From NCBI GenBank assembly GCA_016930715.1, contig JAFGGC010000011.1:1-64000 (forward strand): a stretch of 64,000 nt of DNA. The letters are read 5' to 3'. Below the pieces are notes generated by a model. The model worked only from the letters and a program-made list of their open reading frames with translations, was not told where the DNA came from and made no database searches. The translations under genes were made by a program, and so were the position numbers. Below are positions 1-7,438 of this stretch, one piece after another (the first letter of the stretch is position 1; each line of letters begins with the position of its first letter). Source of the stretch: Endomicrobiales bacterium. Lineage in GTDB: Bacteria; Elusimicrobiota; Endomicrobiia; Endomicrobiales; JAFGGC01.

Positions 1-594
1 CCGGGTCTGGGTTACCGTGTCGTGAGCCGGCGCGATAAGCGTGGAAACCGCCGGAGGTCCGGTGGTGTCGACAACTACCGTGTATCTTACGGTAGATGTG
101 GTGTAGTTGAGGGCGTTGTCAACGACGTTCACACGCCAGGTGTAGGACGACTGGATGAGAGTTATGTTGGCCGAGTTTAGCTTAGTTGCCGAGGAATACC
201 TTATCGGCACGAAATTCGGAGATGTCGATAATTGAAGGATATAGTTTTTCACTCCCGAGGGAGCGTCTGATACTCCCGTCCAGGAGAACGTTTGTAATTG
301 TGTCTGTGTTATAGTGTCGTGAGCCGGCGCGCTTAGCGTGGAAATTGCCGGAGGGCCGTTAGTATCAACGACAACGGTGTATCTTACGGTCGATGTGGTG
401 TAGTTGAGGGCGTTGTCTATGACGTTTACCCTCCAGGTGTATGAAGACTGGATAAGGCTCAGGGAAGCTGAAGATAAACTTGTAGTTGAAGAATAGCGTA
501 CGGGAACGAAGCTCGCAGAAGTGGAGATCTGAAGTATGTAGTTTTTAACGCCGGCGGGCGAATCCGTCACGGGACCCCAACTGAAGGAAAGGGC
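1..594 (-). repeat. Tandem 297-bp repeats coding FN3-like modules
   Basis: Two copies sit 297 bp (99 codons) apart; for example cgtgagccggcgcg occurs at 21 and again at 318. The proteins they encode share long stretches such as DNALNYTTSTVRYTVVVDT and SYTWRVNV. A third, more diverged module lies at about 600-910. The repeats continue off the left edge, so copy number is unknown. Confidence 0.8.
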
Positions 595-3369
595 CGGTTG
601 ATTGGTCGTAAAATTATGCAGCGGTGCGCTGAGAGTCGCGACGGCGGACGGAGGAGTCGTGTCTATTATCACGCTCCAGGTGGAAGAATATGAACCGTAG
701 TTGCCGGCGTTATCATACGGCCTGACTCTCCAGTAATATACGCCCTGGTTGCTTTGGGGCGGCGTGACGGATGTAAGCGCGGTCTGCGAACTGTACAAAA
801 CCGAACCGAACGAAGGGGTGTCAGAGAATTGGAAAAGATAATCCTTGATTCCCGATCCGCCGGTGTCAACAGAGGCGCTCCACGAGAACTGGGGCGACCT
901 GTTTTGAGTGGATGAGCCATTCGCGGGCAGCGAAAGAACGGGAGCCGGAGGCGTAGAAAGGTCAATGCCGAAGTGGATAGTTGACGGCGTGAAAAAATTA
1001 GCCCAGGACGACCTGCCCGCGTCGCCATAAACCGAAGCCCGCCACTGGTACTGGCCCTGCGCAAGGGTAGTCGAAATGTCGACGGCTATGGGAGTAGCGG
1101 TATAGCTCTGGGCCGTGCCCGTAGTCAGTCCGGCGCCGTCAAAGGATGAAGCATACGGTTTTATTTCTATTACCGGGGTTATCGTGTCGCCGGGATATTT
1201 GGATTTCATGCTGAACTTCAGGTGAACGGCCGGGACGTTCGTGTATGTCCCGGTGGTTATCTGGGTAGTTCCGTCATATCTATACTGGGCAAGGGCCGTA
1301 GGCGAACTTGGCACGGGCAGGTACTCGAAAAGCACTCTGCCGGCCCCGCTGACGTTGAAAGGGTCGGCCGTGAGGGTGTAGTTAGCCGTTGCCGTCGTGC
1401 TGGAAACGCCTATGTGTCCTGTGAATCCCACGAGGGCCGAAGTGAAGAAATTTTCAGTAGTCGACCTGTGGTTCGCGGTCTGGGAGCCGCTTGAGTTGAC
1501 GCTCATCGTCGTGGAAGGGTCCTGAACGACGTTGTTGTCCCCTTCGATGAAATTTCCTATGAGATACGCGTCTCGCAGCGTTTTCCTGCCCACCGGCGTT
1601 TCCGGGTCGGGGAAGAACAGGTCAAAAGCGTAGTTAAAACTCGCCCCCGAGGCGTACTCGTTCGCGCTCTGGCCCGCGAACACGCTGTAATAATCGGTGT
1701 ATTTCCCCTCGCCGGTATACGTGTAGGTCACCCTCAGTTCAGTGCCGATTCCGCCGAGATTGGTATTGTTCGTCCACCTTATGTTGACGGTGGAACCGTT
1801 TATCCAGTAGACGGCGCCTTCTGTCATATCGTGGAACAGTTCAAAACCCGAAGCCTGGGCGGCCTGTGCCAGAAGGGAATAGTCGACCGAGTATCCGCCG
1901 AACAGGTCATTGTCTCTTACTCTTGAATAGACCGGCAAATCGTTCGACGACCAGGTAGAATCGAAAGAGCTATGCATTAAGGCGTATATCCTTTTTATCG
2001 ATATCCCGGTTTCGTTCAGGTAAACAGGAGCCGTAAAATCACCGTCTGAAGTCCCGTCAGACTGGCTGTGGAATATTGAAACGGTCTTTATTTTCGTGTA
2101 AGCCGAAACAGGGAATTCGTAGGTCAGTATTATCTCGCCGCCGAGGCAGTTTATGTTGGCGTTACCGGACGTTATGACATTGAGGGTCTGCAGTGTATTT
2201 GACGCGTAGCCCGAAGGTATGCCCGTCGAGGTCTGATAGAGGAAGCAGTAGGTGTCCCTCATCGCTCCGTCAAAGGTCATTTCAGGCTCATCGCTGTTGC
2301 TGTCAATGCGGCAATACATATAGCCGTCGGCGGTCGTCCAGCCTCCGGACTGCTTCAATCCCCTTATCTCGAACCACACCTGTTTCATTGAGGCGCCCGT
2401 TTCGGGTATTTCGGCGTTGTAGTAGAAGGGGCTCGTGCCGGCCGCTCGCTGCGAAATGTATGAAGCCGTGCCGGATATGCCGTCGCTTGAGTTCGAGAAG
2501 ATCGGGAATTTTACCGTTTTTACCTGCGTGGGCGATTGGTCGTCATAGAGATACGTTATATAAAGCTTAGCGGCGCACATGTTGAAATCCGAGCCTGATA
2601 TCTGGATCCTCATGGAGTAGTTCTGGCTGGACCAGGAGGTTATCTTCGAAGTAACGTCCGCCCTAACGCGCATAGGCTGGGATTCGCCGGAACTGTCCGG
2701 GACCTGGTTGCCCGTTATGTTGTCGACCGTGTCGGTCGGGGATGCCCCCGTGTTGAAATAAATATCTATGTCGGTTGTATCGCTCGCGCTTCCGGCGCTA
2801 TCAAGATAAGATATTTCAAGGTAGGCGTTTTTGATCGGCGATGTCGCTATGGCGTCGGGCAGGTTTATGTATATGTATGGCGGTGTCCAGGTATTGACGT
2901 CGCTTGAGGAATAATACCCGCCGTAGTTCCACTCGACGGTCTTTATTCGTGTCGCCGCGCTGAGGCCATCAGGGGCCACATTGGATAGTAAAAGGAAAAA
3001 TGCTAAAGGAAAAAGGGCTTTCTTTAACGGCCTTAATATACTAAAAACGATTGACAAGATTGAATTCAAAACCAGTCCATAAAAGCCGTTCAGGTGAGTT
3101 ATGGGCCTGCCTATCATACGTGACGCGTCTACGGTGTATTCTCCGGTAACGGCGGAATCCCCTGAAAGAGTGAATATGAGTTTTTTATCAGCGGAAGTGC
3201 AGATATTGGTGATGCGGTGGATGAATTTTTTCCCTTCGTGCTCGTATAACGCCGTGTCGCCTGGCTTGAAAACCTCGGGCGGTATGGCTTCGACAAAAAG
3301 CGTTTCTCTGCTTTTTATCGACGGCCTCATTGACCCCCCCGTGGTCTTTACGGCGATAATCCTCGTCAT
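1..3369 (-). CDS. S26-type peptidase domain fused in frame to large FN3-repeat surface protein (partial)
   Basis: This frame is missing from the ORF track because its 3' end lies outside the window. I translated it by hand: it is open for 1123 codons, from ATG at 3369 to base 1. Residues 1-95 look like an S26 signal-peptidase-like domain, with GGSMRPSI (Ser13) and KKFIHRI (His51); this is the Ser/His form seen in SipW and archaeal enzymes rather than the Ser/Lys form. Residues 97-130 are hydrophobic, contain a KK, and end like a signal peptide (LSA/AT). The rest is extracellular-type sequence rich in Ser, Thr, Asn and Tyr, with FN3-like repeats near the visible end (SWGPVTDS, YTWRVNV, VVVDT). 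A second start at ATG 3117 could separate a secreted protein from the peptidase, but no stop lies between them. It begins 38 nt after the precursor peptide gene. Open reading is certain; domain assignment is good; whether one polypeptide is made is inferred. Confidence 0.75.
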   Translation of the reverse strand, partial: MTRIIAVKTTGGSMRPSIKSRETLFVEAIPPEVFKPGDTALYEHEGKKFIHRITNICTSADKKLIFTLSGDSAVTGEYTVDASRMIGRPITHLNGFYGLVLNSILSIVFSILRPLKKALFPLAFFLLLSNVAPDGLSAATRIKTVEWNYGGYYSSSDVNTWTPPYIYINLPDAIATSPIKNAYLEISYLDSAGSASDTTDIDIYFNTGASPTDTVDNITGNQVPDSSGESQPMRVRADVTSKITSWSSQNYSMRIQISGSDFNMCAAKLYITYLYDDQSPTQVKTVKFPIFSNSSDGISGTASYISQRAAGTSPFYYNAEIPETGASMKQVWFEIRGLKQSGGWTTADGYMYCRIDSNSDEPEMTFDGAMRDTYCFLYQTSTGIPSGYASNTLQTLNVITSGNANINCLGGEIILTYEFPVSAYTKIKTVSIFHSQSDGTSDGDFTAPVYLNETGISIKRIYALMHSSFDSTWSSNDLPVYSRVRDNDLFGGYSVDYSLLAQAAQASGFELFHDMTEGAVYWINGSTVNIRWTNNTNLGGIGTELRVTYTYTGEGKYTDYYSVFAGQSANEYASGASFNYAFDLFFPDPETPVGRKTLRDAYLIGNFIEGDNNVVQDPSTTMSVNSSGSQTANHRSTTENFFTSALVGFTGHIGVSSTTATANYTLTADPFNVSGAGRVLFEYLPVPSSPTALAQYRYDGTTQITTGTYTNVPAVHLKFSMKSKYPGDTITPVIEIKPYASSFDGAGLTTGTAQSYTATPIAVDISTTLAQGQYQWRASVYGDAGRSSWANFFTPSTIHFGIDLSTPPAPVLSLPANGSSTQNRSPQFSWSASVDTGGSGIKDYLFQFSDTPSFGSVLYSSQTALTSVTPPQSNQGVYYWRVRPYDNAGNYGSYSSTWSVIIDTTPPSAVATLSAPLHNFTTNQPALSFSWGPVTDSPAGVKNYILQISTSASFVPVRYSSTTSLSSASLSLIQSSYTWRVNVIDNALNYTTSTVRYTVVVDTNGPPAISTLSAPAHDTITQTQLQTFSWTGVSDAPSGVKNYILQLSTSPNFVPIRYSSATKLNSANITLIQSSYTWRVNVVDNALNYTTSTVRYTVVVDTTGPPAVSTLIAPAHDTVTQTR

Positions 3370-3407
3370 CTGGGTTTACCCACCCTCGGACGAAATGGCA
3401 TATGAGA

Positions 3408-3554
3408 CTATGAAAGGCGCTTTTTTGCCTGGCAGACCTGCTGATATACAGGCCCGGACATGAAGCATTTACCGCAGGCAAGCGCCGCCGTTTCAATCAC
3501 TTTTTCGGATTTAAAATCGGGTTTCTGATAGGGTTTTTTGGTTTTTTTAGCCAT
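3408..3554 (-). CDS. Putative Cys-containing RiPP precursor peptide (48 aa)
   Basis: The product is 48 residues. It has a basic N-terminal leader-like part (MAKKTKKPYQKP) followed by a core containing ALACGKC and a later VCQ, giving Cys27, Cys30 and Cys41. The track calls a longer ORF from 3719, but that extension covers a promoter. ATG 3554 has an AAAGGA ribosome site 7 nt upstream and a near-consensus promoter just before it, so I chose it. It lies directly downstream of genes for a PqqD-like protein, an HPr-kinase-like protein and a radical SAM/SPASM enzyme, and upstream of an S26-like peptidase domain, which is the expected neighbourhood of a modified peptide. Small peptides with a KKPYxKP start and an ALACxKC-like motif near such enzymes are, to my recollection, a recurring but poorly described class. 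The modification and activity cannot be read from sequence. Confidence 0.72.
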   Translation of the reverse strand: MAKKTKKPYQKPDFKSEKVIETAALACGKCFMSGPVYQQVCQAKKRLS

Positions 3555-3581
3555 GGCCGTATCCTTTCGTTTGACGCTATA

Positions 3582-3610
3582 ATTATAACTGAAAAAACAA
3601 GTATTTTCAA
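3582..3610 (-). promoter_or_regulatory. Near-consensus sigma70-type promoter for the precursor peptide
   Basis: On the minus strand TTGAAA (3610-3605) and TATAAT (3587-3582) are separated by exactly 17 nt. The start codon at 3554 lies about 20 nt after the expected transcription start. This gives the peptide expression separate from the maturation enzymes. Confidence 0.75.
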
Positions 3611-3715
3611 TAGAACAAACAGCACATTTTTCAGGGTAAAAAGCGTGAAAACAACCGGTTTGCCGGGAAATCTTGCCGAAAGACATTTTCCGTCGGAAAA
3701 AAGACTTAAACGGGT

Positions 3716-3739
3716 TCAAAAACGGCTCAAGCTCGCCGT
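3716..3739 (-). terminator. Probable intrinsic terminator after the radical SAM gene
   Basis: On the minus strand ACGGC, an 8-nt loop and GCCGT are followed by TTTTT, about 43 nt past the radical SAM stop. A second hairpin (CGATGTG/CACATCG, 3748-3769) precedes it without a T-run. Together they could uncouple the enzyme operon from the peptide gene. The stem is short, so this is tentative. Confidence 0.45.
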
Positions 3740-3781
3740 GTTTTAAGCGATGTGCCTTTTGTCACATCGAATGAATTGAAT

Positions 3782-4789
3782 CTAATTCATTTTTTTATGG
3801 ATTTTCGCTATCTGGCAGGCGATTTTTGAAGGCCCGAAAAGGCTTCCGTCCTCCAGTTTAGCTATGCCGGGGCATCTCTGGCACAGGTATGCCATATCGC
3901 ACGAATTGCAGACGGCTATGTCTTTGTTGGAAATGCTTCTGTAGCCGGCAAGGACCTTGTTTTTTTGCGACCAGATCCTGTCGAGTTTTTGGTGTTTGAT
4001 GTTTCCCAGGGGCAGCGCGAGCTGCAGGCAGGGATAGACAGTTCCGTCGGAGATTATGGATATCACGTTCCTTCCGGCGCTGCAGGAAAGATCGTCAAGG
4101 CGCCTTCTTGCGGGAGCCTCAGGGGGTTTTTCGCCCAGTTCGCGGTATATATTTGTTAACTGCCTATTGTTCATCCTGTACTTCAGTATTTCCTGGTTTC
4201 CCGAGTCCGCCGGGGCAATCGTAGGGTCGAACTTGAAGTTTATCCCGCTTTTTTTTGCGAATTTCCTGATCCAGCCGCGCTCTGAGTAGTTGAGGTTCGT
4301 TAAAGGACACTTTATTGTAACATTGATGCCGTGTTTTTTGAGCATTTCTACCGAGCGTATGCTCTTTTCGAACGCGCCCTTCCTGCCGGTAATGCCGTCG
4401 TGGACATTTTCGCGTCCGTAAAGGCTTATCTCGACTCCGCTGATGGATATTTTTGACAGTTCCTCGGCGTCATTTTTTGAAATTTGCGTGCCGTTCGTGA
4501 AGAGCTTCAGGTCAAAATTCAGTTTTTTCGCGTACCTGCAGAGCTCGAGCAGGTCTTTTCTCAGAAAGATTTCCCCGCCCGTGAAAACGAGCATCAATGT
4601 CCCCATTCTTGAAAGTTGTTTCAGGGAATTCTTGATTTCTCCCGTAGACAGTTCGGAACGCACGTCGGGCGGGACGTCAATATAGCAATGCCTGCATCTC
4701 AGGTTGCACCTGCGGGTCAGCTCGAAAGTGCAGATCAGAGGTATGTATTTTGAATCCGTTATCCTGAAAAGGTTGGCCTGTGGTTTCAT
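3782..4789 (-). CDS. Radical SAM/SPASM peptide-modifying enzyme
   Basis: This 335-aa protein has the radical SAM cluster motif CNLRCRHCY near residue 28, a GGE motif (FTGGEIFLR), and a C-terminal SPASM region with several cysteines (CSAGRN, YPCLQ, CNSCDMAYLCQRC and a final SKIACQ). This resembles PqqE and sactipeptide/ranthipeptide-type maturases, which use SAM radical chemistry and auxiliary Fe-S clusters on ribosomal peptides. It overlaps the PqqD-like gene by 4 nt, so the two are translationally coupled, and lies 227 nt upstream of the putative precursor. The likely role is modifying that peptide, perhaps at its cysteines; the linkage is inferred. The length is normal for the family and all cluster ligands look intact. 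Confidence 0.88.
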   Translation of the reverse strand: MKPQANLFRITDSKYIPLICTFELTRRCNLRCRHCYIDVPPDVRSELSTGEIKNSLKQLSRMGTLMLVFTGGEIFLRKDLLELCRYAKKLNFDLKLFTNGTQISKNDAEELSKISISGVEISLYGRENVHDGITGRKGAFEKSIRSVEMLKKHGINVTIKCPLTNLNYSERGWIRKFAKKSGINFKFDPTIAPADSGNQEILKYRMNNRQLTNIYRELGEKPPEAPARRRLDDLSCSAGRNVISIISDGTVYPCLQLALPLGNIKHQKLDRIWSQKNKVLAGYRSISNKDIAVCNSCDMAYLCQRCPGIAKLEDGSLFGPSKIACQIAKIHKKMN

Positions 4790-5052
4790 TGCCGCTTATT
4801 TTCAATCATACCCGCTTTTGAAAGCCTGTCGACGAAATTCATTATGTCCTTTCTTGCCGTTCTATCGCATATGGAATACTCGCGGACCGTTCTTTTTACC
4901 ATTTCTTCAATGTCGGTGCCCTTGTTTATCATTTCCCAAAGGAATGTCCCTGGTTCGTTCAGTTCGTGGAGGGTTGAAGTAGCGGCCTCTATCACGAACG
5001 CCCGGCCTTCTATTTTTCTCCAGGCAATGCTCGGGGCCTTCTTAATTCTCAT
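4786..5052 (-). CDS. PqqD-like peptide chaperone (RiPP recognition element)
   Basis: This 88-aa protein has the PqqD-fold pattern: a beta-rich start (IEGRAFVIEAATSTLHELNEPGTFLWEMI) and then helices ending in a DRLSKAGMIE-like segment. PqqD proteins bind the leader of a ribosomal peptide and present it to a radical SAM enzyme. It overlaps the radical SAM gene by 4 nt and the HPr-kinase-like gene by 11 nt, which fits one coupled unit. No catalytic residues are expected. The substrate is probably the 48-aa peptide downstream, by inference from position. Confidence 0.85.
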   Translation of the reverse strand: MRIKKAPSIAWRKIEGRAFVIEAATSTLHELNEPGTFLWEMINKGTDIEEMVKRTVREYSICDRTARKDIMNFVDRLSKAGMIENKRQ

Positions 5053-5857
5053 TTTCTGCCTCCGTTAAGATTTCAATTATAGATTTTCTGGAAGCGTCTT
5101 TTCTAAGGTGCAGGTCATATCCTCTGATATTTTGCGATGAGAGCCGCGCAAATGAAAGCACGGATTCCATATATTTCGCGTCTTTAAGAAAAAAAAGCGT
5201 GTTTTTAAGCAGTTTTCTGAAAAATGAGTCAGGTTTCAGCTTGTTTATTCCGTTGTATGTTGATTTTTGAGGAAAAAATGCAGCCGAAACACTTTTTACC
5301 CCTCTTTTTTTGTTTTTTCTTTTCAATTCCCCCCAAAAAGGCGAATAGCATGAGTAAAAACAACCCTTATTAGCAAAAAGAGGCGAGAGTTCGTCACTCA
5401 ATGCGTTTTTAGCTCCGAGTTTTCTGATTATTGTTGATTTTCCGGAGCCGCTAACGGCAGGGAACAATACCGCGCTTCCGTCAAAAACAACACCCGAAGA
5501 ATGCAAAAGAATCATTCTCTTTCTCGCACCAATGAGAGTAATGAAAATCCTTAGCCAGGAATCGAAGGAGTATATGTTATTCTCTATTTCGAGGTATGTT
5601 TCCGAAAAACCTCTATCCGAAACCGAATTGAAATCGCTTCGTGTTATACGGACGCCATTCTTATCGATATTGACATCGGGTTCATCGTCGAGATTTTTAA
5701 ATGAACGATTATTCACGATGACCCTGCGAGAAGAAAATGTTATCGATTCCGAAAAATGAGGATAATAGTGATTTTTGATTCTTTTAAAAAAGGAATTGTC
5801 GGCAAAATGGAATTTCAAGGACACGTTGCCAAGAGAAAAAAGGGCGGTATAACCCAT
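5042..5857 (-). CDS. HPr-kinase-like P-loop protein of the peptide cassette
   Basis: I place the start at ATG 5857 (MGYTALFSLGNV), 5 nt after the HD-GYP stop; the track start at 5881 is a GTG inside the upstream gene. The C-terminal half carries HSSGVVFDG followed by the Walker A motif PAVSGSGKST and then LSDELSPLF, as in HprK/P-related proteins. The N-terminal ~120 residues are not recognisable. HprK-like proteins of this kind accompany PqqD and radical SAM genes in several peptide cassettes (the SynChlorMet cassette has one), where their function is unknown; they are not expected to act on HPr. I see no HPr or PTS genes here. Kinase activity on the peptide or a partner is speculation. Confidence 0.75.
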   Translation of the reverse strand: MGYTALFSLGNVSLKFHFADNSFFKRIKNHYYPHFSESITFSSRRVIVNNRSFKNLDDEPDVNIDKNGVRITRSDFNSVSDRGFSETYLEIENNIYSFDSWLRIFITLIGARKRMILLHSSGVVFDGSAVLFPAVSGSGKSTIIRKLGAKNALSDELSPLFANKGCFYSCYSPFWGELKRKNKKRGVKSVSAAFFPQKSTYNGINKLKPDSFFRKLLKNTLFFLKDAKYMESVLSFARLSSQNIRGYDLHLRKDASRKSIIEILTEAENEN

Positions 5858-5862
5858 CCTAT

Positions 5863-6975
5863 TCAAATGCCCCTTACCCACCAGCGGGCGGCTTTGAGCT
5901 CAAGCATCAGTTTTTTATCAGCGAGGTCAAGCTTTGTTTCGTCTATTGCTTCCTTTATGAATATCATAGGCGTTGAAGACAGGTTAACGGTTTTAATCTC
6001 TGAAAGTCTTTTGTTCTCCGCCGAGACTATTACCTTAACCTTTGGGCGCGTGGGCAGGCCGGTGTTCAAACCGGTAACCTTCGCTATTTCATCGGTATTG
6101 AGTCGGACGTAGCTTCCAGGCGGGTACAACGATAAGGAGTCGATGAAGACCTTTATTATCCTGTTGTCGAATTCCTGATCAGAGCCGGTTATCATCGTCT
6201 TGAGCGCGTCGTGCGGAAGAAGCCTGTCGCGGTGCGTCCTCGGATGGGTGAGGGCCTCGTAAACGTCCGCGACAGCGATGATCTTGGCGAATTCGTGGAT
6301 GTCGGCCCCGGCCACTGAGTTCGAGCGGAATCCGTCGGAAAAATTGTTCTGCTTCTGGACCATAACGTCAAGTATAAGTGTCTTGACGTCTTCGGCAAAT
6401 TCGGTCATGTGCTGAACAATCTCCTGCCCGGTGACCGGATGTTTTTTGAGCATCGAAAGTTCGGATTCGGTCAGTTTTTCCTTTTTCGAGGCAAGGTTCA
6501 GGTACTTCGACATGCCGATATCGTTAAGGATGGCGCAGAATCCCAGGCTGAGGAGTTTTTCTTTCGGAAGCATCAGGGATTTGCCGAGAAAAACGGAAAA
6601 AATACAGGTATTGACGCAATGCCCGTAGAGGTATATGTCAGGGGTTGCCCTGTCAGCAAGAATAAGTATCTCGTCGTTGTTGGCCGAAATAAGATCAATA
6701 ATTTCTTCGACGCACTCGATCTTTCCGGTAAAAGGAGCATTTTTTTCCGAAAGATTGATTACATTCTTGATCTCAATGATAGCTTTGGAATAGGTATCTT
6801 CGGCTTTTAATACAGGGGTGCGTTTTTCAGAAGCAATTTCCTCCTTTTTCATTGCTTCCTTGATGGTAATTCTATCTTCCTGAGGGACTTTTTGCTGTAT
6901 TTTAGGAGGGGCTTCCGGTTTCGGAGGTTGAGACTGTGGTTGCGAAGCCTTTTTAAGTATGTCGGTTAAACGCAT
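5863..6975 (-). CDS. Degenerate HD-GYP domain protein
   Basis: This 370-aa protein has a Pro/Gln/Lys-rich N-terminus (residues 1-50) and then a recognisable HD-GYP fold. Key residues differ from c-di-GMP phosphodiesterases: the HDIGK position reads NDIGM, and the HHE..GYP region reads QKQNNFSDGF. GHCVNT, KHPVTGQEI and ADVYEALTHPR are kept. Metal binding and hydrolysis are therefore doubtful, and a sensory or scaffold role is possible. The last ~75 residues (YPPGSYVRLNTDE, then VKVIVS) match the small C-terminal extension often found after HD-GYP domains. AAAAGGA lies 5 nt before ATG 6975. It leads the peptide cassette with a 5-nt gap, so it may be co-regulated with it; functional linkage is unproven. 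Confidence 0.8.
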   Translation of the reverse strand: MRLTDILKKASQPQSQPPKPEAPPKIQQKVPQEDRITIKEAMKKEEIASEKRTPVLKAEDTYSKAIIEIKNVINLSEKNAPFTGKIECVEEIIDLISANNDEILILADRATPDIYLYGHCVNTCIFSVFLGKSLMLPKEKLLSLGFCAILNDIGMSKYLNLASKKEKLTESELSMLKKHPVTGQEIVQHMTEFAEDVKTLILDVMVQKQNNFSDGFRSNSVAGADIHEFAKIIAVADVYEALTHPRTHRDRLLPHDALKTMITGSDQEFDNRIIKVFIDSLSLYPPGSYVRLNTDEIAKVTGLNTGLPTRPKVKVIVSAENKRLSEIKTVNLSSTPMIFIKEAIDETKLDLADKKLMLELKAARWWVRGI

Positions 6976-7000
6976 TATTATCCTTTTAAGTGTCAGGCCG

Positions 7001-7274
7001 GAATCTTCGATTCCCGGTTTCGCGACTTGCCTTATGTCTTCTCCAGGTACTAGATGCCAGTTACCAGATACTGCTTTTATGAGCGGGCGATGCCCCCTTT
7101 CGGGGACTCCCTCGCCGAAGCTCGGTCGGCTTCTTTCATAGAACTTTACGGAATCAGCACTTCCTCGCCGAAGCTCGGTCGAGAATCTTCGATTCCCGGT
7201 TTCGCGACTTACCTTATGTCTTCTCCAGGTACTAGATGCCAGTTACCAGATACTGCTTTTATGAGCGGGCGATG
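7001..7274. repeat. 92-bp direct repeats flanking the tRNA-Gly 3' end
   Basis: Copies at 7001-7092 and 7183-7274 are 182 bp apart and differ by about one base (cttgcc versus cttacc). The second copy includes the last bases of tRNA-Gly, so the first carries a tRNA 3'-end remnant. Between them is a shorter repeat, cctcgccgaagctcggtcg, seen at about 7111 and 7162. It looks like local duplication of tRNA trailer DNA. The 6976-7438 gap otherwise holds only the tRNA and, at 7335-7438, AT-rich sequence with a 9-bp inverted repeat. Confidence 0.85.
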
Positions 7275-7334
7275 GGAATCGAACCCACATCTCTTGCTTG
7301 GGAAGCAAGGGTTTTACCACTAGACTACGCCCGC
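7264..7334 (-). tRNA. tRNA-Gly (anticodon CCC)
   Basis: The minus-strand cloverleaf has acceptor stem GCGGGCG/CGCCCGC, D-arm GTCTAGTGGTAAAAC, anticodon stem-loop CTTGC-TTCCCAA-GCAAG and T-arm TGGGTTCGATTCCCA, with U73 as usual for glycine tRNAs. The anticodon at positions 34-36 is CCC. CCA is not encoded. Confidence 0.95.
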
Positions 7335-7438
7335 GTTACGCCGGTGATGATTAATGAGTTTTGAGTAATATTAAAAACCAAAAACTGACGTTTATCTTAA
7401 ACTCATTGCACATTGCTCATTACCGTTTTATTACTGCC

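Noticed and set aside
1-910. CRISPR array from regular repeats at the left end
   Set aside because: The 297-bp periodicity is in frame and encodes FN3-like protein modules with no spacer structure.
3408-3719. A 103-aa ORF covering the precursor peptide with an N-terminal extension
   Set aside because: The extra 55 codons contain the promoter and ribosome site; ATG 3554 is better supported.
7001-7274. Direct repeats beside a tRNA as attL/attR of an integrated element
   Set aside because: Only ~90 bp separate the copies and no integrase or cargo is present; a local duplication is simpler.
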